Origin: Nitrosomonas eutropha
GTDB taxonomy: Bacteria > Pseudomonadota > Gammaproteobacteria > Burkholderiales > Nitrosomonadaceae
DNA length: 64,000 nucleotides
Reading direction: 5' to 3'
Assembly: GCF_900116685.1 (NCBI RefSeq)
Contig: NZ_FPBL01000003.1
Span: 1 to 64,000, forward strand
The translations under genes and the position numbers were made by a program. The stretch's first letter is position 1, and each line of letters opens with the position of its first letter. The notes beneath the pieces were generated by a model. The model was not told where the DNA came from. It saw only the letters and a list, made by a program, of their open reading frames with translations, and ran no database searches. Positions 36,176 to 43,730 of the stretch are shown here, piece after piece.

Positions 36176-37441
36176 TTGGGACGCGGATTTTATACCATCA
36201 TGGCGGCGCAATTTTTTTCATCACTGGCAGACAATGCCCTGCTGGTTGTGGCCATTGCCCTGCTGATTGATCTGCATGCTCCCGAGTACCTCACCCCCAT
36301 GCTCAAATTCGTATTTGTATTATTTTATGTATTGCTCGCCCCGCTTGTCGGCGCATTCGCAGATTCCATGGCCAAGGGCTGGGTCATGTTTATCAGCAAC
36401 TCAATCAAAATTATCGGTTGCACATTACTGTTTTTTGCGGCACATCAGCTTTCTGCACTGGGCGCATACGCGGTCGTTGGATTAGGAGCAGCAGCTTATT
36501 CTCCAGCAAAATACGGCATCCTTACAGAACTGCTACCCCCGGAGAAACTGGTGATTGCCAACGGCTGGATGGAAGGACTGACGGTTGCATCGATCATTCT
36601 CGGCACAGTCATTGGCGGCCTGCTCATTACCCCTTCTGTTGCTTCCGTTTTGCTCACTGCAAATCTCCCTTTGATCAATACCGCTGTAGATGCCAGCATC
36701 ATAGTCATTATGCTGTTTTACATTATTGCTGCCATTACCAATTTATTTATACCTGATACCGGAATTGATCACCGGATACTCAAAAAAAATCCGATTTTCC
36801 TGTTTCACGACTTTGTGCGTTGTGTAAAGCTATTGTGGTTTGACAAGCTTGGTCAGATCTCGCTAGCGGTTACCACCCTGTTTTGGGGGGCGGGAGCAAC
36901 GCTGCAGTTCATTGTACTGAAGTGGGCTGAAGTGGCGCTTGGCTATGCATTAAACAAAGCCGCACTACTGCAGGGTGTTGTCGCTGTTGGTATTGCATTG
37001 GGCTCTGTTCTGGCAGCAAAGCTGGTTTCATTACGCCGATCGCTGGATGTCATTCCTCTGGGGATTGTCATGGGAATTGTGGTAATCCTCATCGTCACAG
37101 TTCAGGATATCTGGCCAGCTGTTGTTTTACTGGTCATAATTGGTGGGCTGGCCGGATTCTTCGTAGTACCTATGAACGCTCTGCTGCAACATCGCGGACA
37201 TATTCTGATGGGTGCCGGACACTCTATCGCGGTACAGAATTTCAATGAAAATCTTGGTATTCTTACCATGTTGTCACTATATGCACTGCTGATCTGGTTT
37301 GATGTGCATATTTATACCGTAATCGCTCTGTTCGGGTTGTTTGTATCTACCACCATGATCATGGTTCGCAAATGGCATCTGAGTAATCAGAGCAAGCAAG
37401 ATTCATTACACCTGATAGGAACACAGAAACGACAATTCTGA
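36176..37441 (+). CDS. lplT: Lysophospholipid transporter LplT (MFS)
   Basis: A 12-helix major facilitator protein. The N terminus (GRGFYTIMAAQFFSSLADNALLVVAIALL) and PAKYGILTELLPPEKLVIANG match LplT, which flips lysophospholipids inward for re-acylation. The start is TTG at 36176, with a strong AAGGAGA seven bases ahead; the nearest ATG (MAAQFF) has no such site. The usual acyltransferase partner (aas) is not adjacent. Confidence 0.88.
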   Translation: MGRGFYTIMAAQFFSSLADNALLVVAIALLIDLHAPEYLTPMLKFVFVLFYVLLAPLVGAFADSMAKGWVMFISNSIKIIGCTLLFFAAHQLSALGAYAVVGLGAAAYSPAKYGILTELLPPEKLVIANGWMEGLTVASIILGTVIGGLLITPSVASVLLTANLPLINTAVDASIIVIMLFYIIAAITNLFIPDTGIDHRILKKNPIFLFHDFVRCVKLLWFDKLGQISLAVTTLFWGAGATLQFIVLKWAEVALGYALNKAALLQGVVAVGIALGSVLAAKLVSLRRSLDVIPLGIVMGIVVILIVTVQDIWPAVVLLVIIGGLAGFFVVPMNALLQHRGHILMGAGHSIAVQNFNENLGILTMLSLYALLIWFDVHIYTVIALFGLFVSTTMIMVRKWHLSNQSKQDSLHLIGTQKRQF

Positions 37442-37510
37442 GTTTTTACTTTGTCTGCGAGAAATCAAGGGATGTTATTGATATATCACAACAGTTAAGC
37501 GAAATAGCGT

Positions 37511-38332
37511 TTACCGCTCTCGCAAATAATCCCCGCCAGAACTCTCCTGCCGAATTTTCTCGAATAAACAAATTGCAGCAGCTGCAGCAACGTTGAGTGA
37601 TTCGGCACACCCTGGCATAGGTATTACCACACGTTCACGTACAACTTCTAGCAGCTCTTCCGATACACCACACCCCTCATTACCAAAAGCAAACATGACC
37701 GGCCCCCGCAGGTCTGTATGATAAATATTGTCAGCACCTGCCAATGCTGTCGCTATAACATTTCCATTAAATTGACAAGCAATCTGGATCAGATCGGAAT
37801 TTTCATGGATTCTCAAAGAAAAATGTGCTCCCATACCGGCTCTTAATGTTTTGGGCGACCAGCTATCAGCACAACCAACAGACAGGAACACATCTTTAAC
37901 ACCCGCAGCAACCGCAGAACGCAGAATTGAACCCAGATTACCTGGATCCTGAATAGCTTCCAGAACGATGCAAAAAGAATCTTCACAGGAGTCAACAGAC
38001 CGGGTATGTTGGGGAATGCGAACAAGCGCCATAATACCAATCGGCGTTTTGACCAATGATATCTGATTGAACAGCGCATCGCTCAACATTAGACAATCAG
38101 CTCTTCCAAGATCTTGATCAATACTACCTAGCAGCTGATTGATTTCAGCATGCTGGCCTCCCGATTCGCTAACGATCAGCAATTCCGGAAGTCTTCCTGA
38201 AGCAAGATAAGACTGCAGCAAATGGATGCCATCAAGCAAAGCAAGTCCTTCATTACGGCGCTGTCGTGATGAACGTTGCAGCTTGAACAGCTTCTTAAAT
38301 AGGGGATGCTCGCGAGAGGTTATATGGCGCAT
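37511..38332 (-). CDS. TrmH/SpoU-family RNA methyltransferase
   Basis: A 2'-O-methyltransferase of the SPOUT class. An N-terminal substrate-binding domain is followed by EAIQDPGNLGSILRSAVAAG, FAFGNEGCGVSEELLEV and IPMPGCAESLNVAAAAAICL, the three SpoU motifs. 273 residues. A paralogue of rlmB in this window but of the 'tRNA/rRNA methyltransferase' group whose target base cannot be told from sequence. Confidence 0.88.
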   Translation of the reverse strand: MRHITSREHPLFKKLFKLQRSSRQRRNEGLALLDGIHLLQSYLASGRLPELLIVSESGGQHAEINQLLGSIDQDLGRADCLMLSDALFNQISLVKTPIGIMALVRIPQHTRSVDSCEDSFCIVLEAIQDPGNLGSILRSAVAAGVKDVFLSVGCADSWSPKTLRAGMGAHFSLRIHENSDLIQIACQFNGNVIATALAGADNIYHTDLRGPVMFAFGNEGCGVSEELLEVVRERVVIPMPGCAESLNVAAAAAICLFEKIRQESSGGDYLRER

Positions 38333-38618
38333 ATTGCTTGAGATCTACATGTTACTTTGATTACGGATTGATACAGAATACTACCAAGGACATAACGAGA
38401 AAAATAAATGTTTCAAGATTGTTGTTCTCTCCTAATCCTCAAACCACCTTCTTTTTGTCAGAATTCACGAACAAGCTCTGCAAGAACCACATAAAGAGCA
38501 TAAAATTCAAGAGAATATTAAATACTAATCTGGATAATTTTCTATTGAGAACCAATAATACCGGGGGTCAGCGACCTGCACCTGTTTTAATTCCGAAGCA
38601 AAGGAAAAGTAATCGGTC

Positions 38619-38647
38619 TTGACTACCTCCCCCGCAAAAGGCAGAAT
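38619..38647 (+). promoter_or_regulatory. Promoter of tRNA-Met
   Basis: TTGACT (38619-38624), a 17-base spacer and CAGAAT (38642-38647), followed by a GC-rich discriminator (ACGCGC) typical of stringently controlled stable-RNA promoters. About 25 bases before the mature tRNA. The ~290 bases between this and the methyltransferase gene show no supportable gene. Confidence 0.7.
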
Positions 38648-38671
38648 ACGCGCTCTGTCGTTCAGATACTT

Positions 38672-38747
38672 GGCGAATTAGCTCAGTGGTTAGAGCAGCG
38701 GAATCATAATCCGTTGGTCCGGGGTTCAAATCCCTGATTCGCCACCA
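38672..38747 (+). tRNA. Elongator tRNA-Met (anticodon CAT), integration target
   Basis: GGCGAAT...ATTCGCC acceptor stem, D-arm GCTCAGTGGTTAGAGC, anticodon arm GCGGA-ATCATAA-TCCGT, T-arm CGGGG-TTCAAAT-CCCTG, encoded CCA. Not the initiator type, since the first acceptor pair is matched. Its 3' half forms the left attachment site of the element that follows. Confidence 0.95.
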
Positions 38748-38748
38748 T
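38701..38748 (+). other. attL: left attachment repeat within tRNA-Met
   Basis: 48 bases from the anticodon arm to one base past CCA, repeated at 45230-45277 with 46/48 identities. The intact tRNA is on this side. Confidence 0.88.
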
Positions 38749-38804
38749 TAAAATCAAGCACTTACGCGATTATGGCGAGGCACTTGGTTTGTCTTTTTTA
38801 GTTC

Positions 38805-38823
38805 GTGTACCCCGCATGTACCC
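38805..38823 (+). repeat. Left arm-type repeats, two copies
   Basis: GTGTACCCC at 38805 and ATGTACCC at 38816, 11 bases apart, about 60 bases inside attL. The same motif with the same spacing lies at the right end before int, as expected for integrase arm-binding sites. Confidence 0.65.
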
Positions 38824-39119
38824 TTCAGCAGTAAATTATACCCGCCACACTCCAAAATTAATTGGCCGTTTGATCAAGCCAGACTTTCAAAAGCTACCCC
38901 AATAAACGAAATTATTCGTTATCTAACACAGACCGGCTAATCTCCATATCGCGCTCCTAAAAATTCACTATCACACCTGTACACCAGTAAAAACACACCC
39001 CGCACCGTAGCGATTTAAGCGATTATTTTCAGGTGGGTAAGGGTAAGCCTACCCCTCGATTAGAATTATCACTCTATAAACCCAGTGCCTTGTAAGTAGC
39101 ACTCAACCCGTTGTTTTAC
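38824..39119. other. Non-coding left flank of the element
   Basis: About 300 bases without a gene. It contains one copy of the imperfect motif GCGATTATTTTCAGGTGGG (39019-39037), seen again at 39998 inside the element. Confidence 0.4.
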
Positions 39120-39147
39120 TTGAACTTTATACTTTATGATCTATAAT
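39120..39147 (+). promoter_or_regulatory. Promoter of the two small plus-strand element genes
   Basis: TTGAAC (39120-39125), a 16-base spacer and a perfect TATAAT (39142-39147); transcription would start about 40 bases before the first ATG. Confidence 0.65.
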
Positions 39148-39194
39148 GTGTCTTAGTGATATTGAATTAAGATTCGCATTTACGGGCGGGGCTA

Positions 39195-39518
39195 ATGACT
39201 CAAGCACAACAGGCCGATAAAATTTATCTGGGCAACCAAAGGGGTGGCACAACAGCGCATGTGGTAGAGGCTCGCAGGCGGATGGCGGCTAAGTCGTTTG
39301 TGTGTTTGGATGTTCTGGCGGAGGCAGCAGGCCGCGGTGATATAGACGCCTGCAAGCTACTACTTGAGAGAGTGATCCCACCTGTTAAGGTGCAGACAGT
39401 TACCCACCTGGTCACTAAAGACATAACCCCCGAGACAATAAAGATAATGGGTAGCCTGGTCAAAGTGATGGAGAACATAGAACACAGACTGGCTAAGTTG
39501 GAGGCCCGCACCAAATGA
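39195..39518 (+). CDS. Small element-encoded protein, DUF5681-like C-terminal motif
   Basis: 107 residues, basic N terminus, no membrane segment. The stretch GDIDACKLLLERVIPPVKVQ resembles the 'GDxxALRLxLERxxPPRK' motif of small phage and island proteins (DUF5681 type); this is recalled, not searched. The C terminus is a short helix with heptad-like spacing (VKVMENIEHRLAKLEART). Its stop overlaps the next start by four bases. Function unknown. Confidence 0.65.
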   Translation: MTQAQQADKIYLGNQRGGTTAHVVEARRRMAAKSFVCLDVLAEAAGRGDIDACKLLLERVIPPVKVQTVTHLVTKDITPETIKIMGSLVKVMENIEHRLAKLEARTK

Positions 39519-39739
39519 CTACGAACAAAATACAGAGGCAGTTAATACTTGAAGTACTGAGAGCAGGCCCAGCCAGTACACTAGACTTACGAAGCAAAGG
39601 GGTGATGCACCCAGCTGGTAGATTAATGGAGCTTAGGAACAAAGGCTGCCTCATTGATACTCATTGGAGCTGGCAATTTGACAGCGCTGGTATAAGACAT
39701 AGGCAAGGGCGGTATGTGCTGCTGAGTGAAGCGCTGTAA
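39515..39739 (+). CDS. Small helix-turn-helix protein
   Basis: 74 residues with the pattern of the phage/island HTH_39-type domain: QRQLILEVLRAGPASTLDLRSKGV, then RLMELRNKGCLIDT and a C-terminal strand pair ending RYVLLSEAL. Likely DNA-binding regulator. Translationally coupled to the preceding gene (ATGA overlap). Confidence 0.7.
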   Translation: MTTNKIQRQLILEVLRAGPASTLDLRSKGVMHPAGRLMELRNKGCLIDTHWSWQFDSAGIRHRQGRYVLLSEAL

Positions 39740-39997
39740 TGTATGTTTGCTTGCTAGCCTGATCTGGTGTCTGGTCTGCCCATAGTTTCAAAGACTTCTA
39801 ATTCCCCCTGATAAACCCACCAAGCTGACCCACGGGTACCCACCACCCCCCCCTGTAGAGTTAGGAGTCCCACACTCCTACACCATGTTCTGAACGAACT
39901 TTGCTCAGTGCACTAAGTCAGATTTGGGCCAGGCTTGAGCCACCCCACTACACCCCCCCGTGACAAGCGAATTACCCCGGCCACTGTGCCTGTAGAT

Positions 39998-40294
39998 GCG
40001 ATTATTTTTAGGTGGGCAGGGGTCACTTAGCGGTTTGAGTCATTGAGTCCCTGGTGCATCGGCTCAGAGGGAGCTTGAGAACCAGCTGAATTCAGTGGCT
40101 GAGGGTACCCCACACAAGACAGGTTAGAGATTTAGTACTCGGTGCACTAGCGCCCTAACTTTTCAGGAGCGTAACTGGTTACATTCTGAATTCTGAACTT
40201 AGTAGTTAGCTGAGGGTACCCCACACAGACTGGCCCTTCTTGATAACTTTATCAGAAAGTACCCTCACAAACCCCTGCGGGTGGGCGGGGGTCA
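39998..40294. repeat. Direct repeats in the gene-free centre of the element
   Basis: Two identical 19-base copies, GCTGAGGGTACCCCACACA, at 40098-40116 and 40209-40227 (111 bases apart). A second motif, GCGATTATTTTTAGGTGGGC at 39998, recurs partly at 40280 (GGTGGGCGGGGGTCA) and at 39019. The 39740-40606 interval has no credible gene. Together with the inverted repeat that follows, this is the best candidate for the element's origin region. Confidence 0.6.
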
Positions 40295-40336
40295 TTGGGT
40301 CATTTTGTGGTTTGTATTTACCCATTTTTATTTGAG

Positions 40337-40536
40337 TTTTAGCAATTTTAGCAATTTTGCCCTTAGCACAATATAAAAAACCCTTTTAGCACAAAACAAA
40401 AGCCCCTTAAAACTAATAAAAGTAAAATATAATAATATTAGATTTACACCAAATGGGTAATACATAAGAGCATAGATACCCCCGCGCGAGTTGTTTTTTA
40501 TAGTTGCTAAGGGCAAAATTGCTAAAATTGCTAAAA
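40337..40536. repeat. 32-bp perfect inverted repeat with iterons, candidate replication origin
   Basis: Arms at 40337-40368 and 40505-40536 are exact reverse complements (32/32) separated by 136 AT-rich bases. Each arm contains AGCAATTTT iterons in tandem at 10-base spacing (the right arm continues into a third). It lies just beyond the 3' end of the prim-pol gene. Iterons plus an AT-rich centre beside a primase/helicase gene fit a replication origin of the P4 ori/crr type (inference). Confidence 0.65.
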
Positions 40537-40543
40537 TTGCTGG

Positions 40544-40570
40544 AATAAACATGACACTATTATGTTTATT
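40544..40570 (-). terminator. Hairpin downstream of the prim-pol gene
   Basis: AATAAACAT and ATGTTTATT form a 9-bp stem with a nine-base loop, 37 bases after the prim-pol stop on the minus strand. It may terminate that transcript before the iteron region. Confidence 0.4.
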
Positions 40571-40606
40571 ACGAAAAGAAGTGCCCGGAATCTCAGGGCA
40601 CCTAAG

Positions 40607-43042
40607 TTATTTTGTGAAGAGTTTCGGGTTAATGGCTAGGGAGTCTTTTCTACCTATGCGTATTATTCTTACACGACCAGCGTTTTCAAGTTCACTGATA
40701 GCATCACGCAGCAATTCCCTTTTACGAACAGACTTGGGGCCGTTCTGATACGCCGTACTTTTATCAACTACCCGCGTTAATTTATCCGTACAATACCTAA
40801 TTAAGAACTCATCCAACTTTGCAGCATTAATCATCTCGGTAGGCAACATAAGTTCTCCCAGGAATCTGCAAGATTCTTCCAAATACCATTCTGCCAGTTT
40901 GATCCCCGCTTGCATCGTTTCCTTAGTAATCTGGCTGTTATCATTCCCTAAAAACGTATGTAGTAAGGCCGCTACACGTGCAGCATTATCGGCTGATTTG
41001 GCTGCTATATCAGCAACATCATGGAACTCACCGCCAACAGAAAGTTTTTGTTCAATCTTGTCGTGGTAGTCCACCCACACCCCTTGCGCATCTGGTGCCA
41101 GTGACAACATTAATGGGTGAACTCCATCCTCATCTATTGGCACAGGTGTTTCCAGCACTGCTGTAATCCTGGCATTGAATATATCAATTCTCGGGGTACC
41201 CTCCAGACAGTCCGGTTTATTTTTAATAAAGCGTGTCCCCATTGTTGATTCAGGCCAAGCGATAAGAAAACGTGCAAGGAAACCGGTCCCCTTTGCCAGC
41301 CCCTCTGACTTGTCAATAAAAGTCTTAATAGTTTCTTCCTGCACTTGTAACGACATGGTTAAACGTGCATTGTTCAACTCAAAAGAATCAGTAGTTTTAC
41401 GATCAATAGTGATTGAATCACCATCCCATAATTTATTAAATTTAGATAAGGTACTCATGATTGAATCACCCTTCATGCTGTGAGAACCAAATACAGTCCC
41501 TGCTTCAGGCGAGACCAAACCACCTGACGGCCATTTCTTGAGTTCAGTAACCAGTGCTTCAGGTGTCACATCTTCATACAATAATCTGAGACACATTGGA
41601 GGCTTTGGCTCTTTCTGGTACAGGATTTCCAGTTTTATTTTTGGGTCATCAGTTGAGTCCCCCTTTTTTGTGTCCTGAATTATCTTTTGTTCAAGCCCGG
41701 TGCACTCGGCTTTCCATGCGGACAAACTAGCGTTATATTTTTCTAATTCTGGTTTATTAATTACAGCTTGTTTTCTTTCATACTCCCTGATACCTGCTGT
41801 AAATTTGTCGTTGCACGTGGATTTACGTTCACCAGATTCAGCAATAGTCAGCATAAAAAGGTTTGACGGCCCGCTCAACTCGCCCATACGCTTAACGTCA
41901 CAATGCGCTTGGCAAGCAAGCGACACTGCACCTAATGCTGTTGAAGCAATCATGGGTAGCGGGGCTTGAATAAACTTCACTGCTTCTTCCACGGCATCAC
42001 GAATGATTGGCGGTAGTGCTTCGATCGGGTAGGGTTTAGAGTTGGTTTTGCTTATTAGCGGTTGTGGGTCGTCCCACATATCATTAGGGATAGTGTTATT
42101 ACTATACTTTTCCTCCAACCGGCTCCAGTAATGTTCTTTATGTCTATCACTCCCGCCGTACTCCCATGGCTCCATAATGGCTCTTGCTTCAGCATGATTA
42201 AATCCACCATTTCTGATCAAAACATACATGGATAAATCCATTGCTGAACCGGACACGTCATTCAGCCCAGCTGTAGAGCCCTCCCACCTATGAAGGGCAG
42301 ACTGATTTCTTTCTTTAAATTGCTGAAACCTGTCATTAATGTCGCTTGTTAATTGCGCAGGGGCTGTGTTAACTTTCGGAGCTATCCGAGCTTTCTGAAC
42401 ATCTATAACCCACTGTGGTAGATCGGCTATAAAAGGCATGGGTTTATTAAGTACATCCCAATCATCAAAGCAATAACAACCAGATGCCTCACCTTCCTTT
42501 TTACCAATAAACGCAGACGGCTCAAGCACAACATAACCACTGCCTGAGCGAATATCTATATCAGCCTCTATTTTATGATTACCAAGTGACTCAGAGCTTT
42601 TGAAGAAATAGTGCCAGGCACCGGATGGCGTTTGTGCTATCAAGGTGGTAGGCAGTGCACCGTGCTTATTCTCCAAATCTTTTAGCTGCGTTGGGCCTTG
42701 TCCACCATGTTTCGTGTCGATGTCAATAACACACAACCCGCTAGGGTATGGCCATAAACCAATATTAGCGTTTGGGTATTTAGTCCACCAATCTTTGATT
42801 TGCTGAATATCAGTTGTTGCCAATTTAAACCCGTTAGTCTGTATCGGTTCTTTAGTGTTTTCTTTACATGGGAAAACATGCCAGCCAAGCTCTGCATATT
42901 TCAGGGCATATTTTCCGAGTTCACTTAAATCACTAGGGCGAATTTCAACAATAGCCGCAACCCAACCCTTAACATGTACAACATTATTTGCTATACTATC
43001 AATGACTTGTGTGGCTGCTGCATTTCCCGGTGTGGTGGCCAT
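40607..43042 (-). CDS. Prim-pol/DUF3987 replication protein of the element
   Basis: 811 residues. Residues 40-190 form an archaeo-eukaryotic-type primase-polymerase domain: YAELGWHVFPCKENTKEP, the metal-binding LCVIDIDTKHGG (Asp107, Asp109), His144 in GAWHYFF, and IRSGSGYVVLEPSA. A middle helical segment follows (SMYVLIRNGGFNHAEARAIM). The C-terminal DUF3987-like region has a degenerate Walker A (AESGERKST, 401-409) and SPEAGTVFGSHSM. Likely primes and helps unwind the element's own DNA. GGAGGGG lies about ten bases before the ATG. Close downstream of three tiny regulator-sized frames on the same strand. Confidence 0.88.
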   Translation of the reverse strand: MATTPGNAAATQVIDSIANNVVHVKGWVAAIVEIRPSDLSELGKYALKYAELGWHVFPCKENTKEPIQTNGFKLATTDIQQIKDWWTKYPNANIGLWPYPSGLCVIDIDTKHGGQGPTQLKDLENKHGALPTTLIAQTPSGAWHYFFKSSESLGNHKIEADIDIRSGSGYVVLEPSAFIGKKEGEASGCYCFDDWDVLNKPMPFIADLPQWVIDVQKARIAPKVNTAPAQLTSDINDRFQQFKERNQSALHRWEGSTAGLNDVSGSAMDLSMYVLIRNGGFNHAEARAIMEPWEYGGSDRHKEHYWSRLEEKYSNNTIPNDMWDDPQPLISKTNSKPYPIEALPPIIRDAVEEAVKFIQAPLPMIASTALGAVSLACQAHCDVKRMGELSGPSNLFMLTIAESGERKSTCNDKFTAGIREYERKQAVINKPELEKYNASLSAWKAECTGLEQKIIQDTKKGDSTDDPKIKLEILYQKEPKPPMCLRLLYEDVTPEALVTELKKWPSGGLVSPEAGTVFGSHSMKGDSIMSTLSKFNKLWDGDSITIDRKTTDSFELNNARLTMSLQVQEETIKTFIDKSEGLAKGTGFLARFLIAWPESTMGTRFIKNKPDCLEGTPRIDIFNARITAVLETPVPIDEDGVHPLMLSLAPDAQGVWVDYHDKIEQKLSVGGEFHDVADIAAKSADNAARVAALLHTFLGNDNSQITKETMQAGIKLAEWYLEESCRFLGELMLPTEMINAAKLDEFLIRYCTDKLTRVVDKSTAYQNGPKSVRKRELLRDAISELENAGRVRIIRIGRKDSLAINPKLFTK

Positions 43043-43048
43043 TTTTAT

Positions 43049-43150
43049 TTACCCCTCCCCAGATTCAAGTATTTCAATCATTTCATTGACCAGCTTGGCT
43101 TGTTGTTCTGCCCCCAGTCCCGCTAGTTGTTTTACCAGTGACTCATTCAT
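43049..43150 (-). CDS. Tiny 33-residue protein between regulator and prim-pol
   Basis: MNESLVKQLAGLGAEQQAKL then VNEMIEILESGEG, a possible amphipathic helix. Its ATG overlaps the previous stop as ATGA and its stop is six bases before the prim-pol ATG, so the gene fills the gap in a tightly packed operon. It also overlaps the prim-pol ribosome site, which suggests translational coupling. No family recognised. Confidence 0.5.
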   Translation of the reverse strand: MNESLVKQLAGLGAEQQAKLVNEMIEILESGEG

Positions 43151-43329
43151 TTCGCTTCCCCGTTTTCCAGCAGTTTTTGTACAGAATCAGCCGGCCATAA
43201 CAACCGGCCGTTTGGCAGCTTTAACGGGGTCAGGCCAAAATAGCTCCCATTTCTACAAAACCCCGATCGTATAGACGCAGCTCTCATGCTCAGCTTCTCT
43301 GCCAGTTGCTCAGTAGTCAGTCCATTCAT
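43147..43329 (-). CDS. Small winged-helix/excisionase-like DNA-binding protein
   Basis: 60 residues: NGLTTEQLAEKLSMRAASIR then a wing-like NGSYFGLTPLKLPNGRLLWP and DSVQKLLENG. This is the pattern of small excisionase/MerR-type HTH proteins. It sits between the AlpA-like gene (one base away) and the 33-residue frame. Confidence 0.65.
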   Translation of the reverse strand: MNGLTTEQLAEKLSMRAASIRSGFCRNGSYFGLTPLKLPNGRLLWPADSVQKLLENGEAK

Positions 43330-43330
43330 G

Positions 43331-43549
43331 TCAACCCCCCTGTTTGAAAAAAAGTGGGTCGGCTAGCCAGCGGCGTACATCTTCACAACGATATAGCGTT
43401 GTCCTCTCTCCCAACCGAATCGGGGTGGGGCCAGTACCGTTCAATCCCATTTGCCGCCAGGTTTCTTTGCTAACAGGCACAAGGCTTTTAATCTGGTTCC
43501 AACGACACCAGCCAGTCTCAGGTACAACGTAGGGTTTTTGGTCAGTCAT
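43331..43549 (-). CDS. AlpA-like regulator/excisionase
   Basis: 72 residues: RWNQIKSLVPVSKETWRQM, then PIRLGERTTLYRCEDVRRWL, the helix-turn-helix and wing of AlpA/Xis-type proteins that in P4-like elements activate int or promote excision. First gene of the minus-strand replication operon, with GGAG ten bases before the ATG. A TATAAT lies upstream at 43649-43644. Confidence 0.7.
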   Translation of the reverse strand: MTDQKPYVVPETGWCRWNQIKSLVPVSKETWRQMGLNGTGPTPIRLGERTTLYRCEDVRRWLADPLFFKQGG

Positions 43550-43682
43550 TTGAATAACTCCATAAGTAAATAAAAACTCAACTAGACATAATGGCGTTAC
43601 AATGAATTCACGGGAGTATTAACTATATCTAGCGGTTGAAGTTATTATAGGACGTTATTTGTTTTATTCCTCCTAACTAAAT

Positions 43683-43711
43683 CTGATTGCCGCTCTCATG
43701 TAGGCAATCAG
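43683..43711 (-). terminator. Terminator-like hairpin after int
   Basis: CTGATTGCC and GGCAATCAG form a perfect 9-bp stem around an 11-base loop, 20 bases past the integrase stop. On the minus strand ATTTAGTT follows. It would isolate int from the regulator-replication operon. Confidence 0.6.
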
Positions 43712-43730
43712 GCACGCCCAATTCACTGAG

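Noticed and set aside
38338-38622. A 94-codon plus-strand frame before tRNA-Met
   Set aside because: TTG start, no ribosome site, random-looking Asn/Lys/Thr-rich composition, and it runs into the tRNA promoter.
40328-40552. A 74-codon minus-strand frame with IAILAIL and LLKLLKLK repeats
   Set aside because: It runs exactly from one iteron arm to the other; the repetitive peptide is just translated iterons, with no ribosome site of note. The DNA repeat explains it better than a gene.
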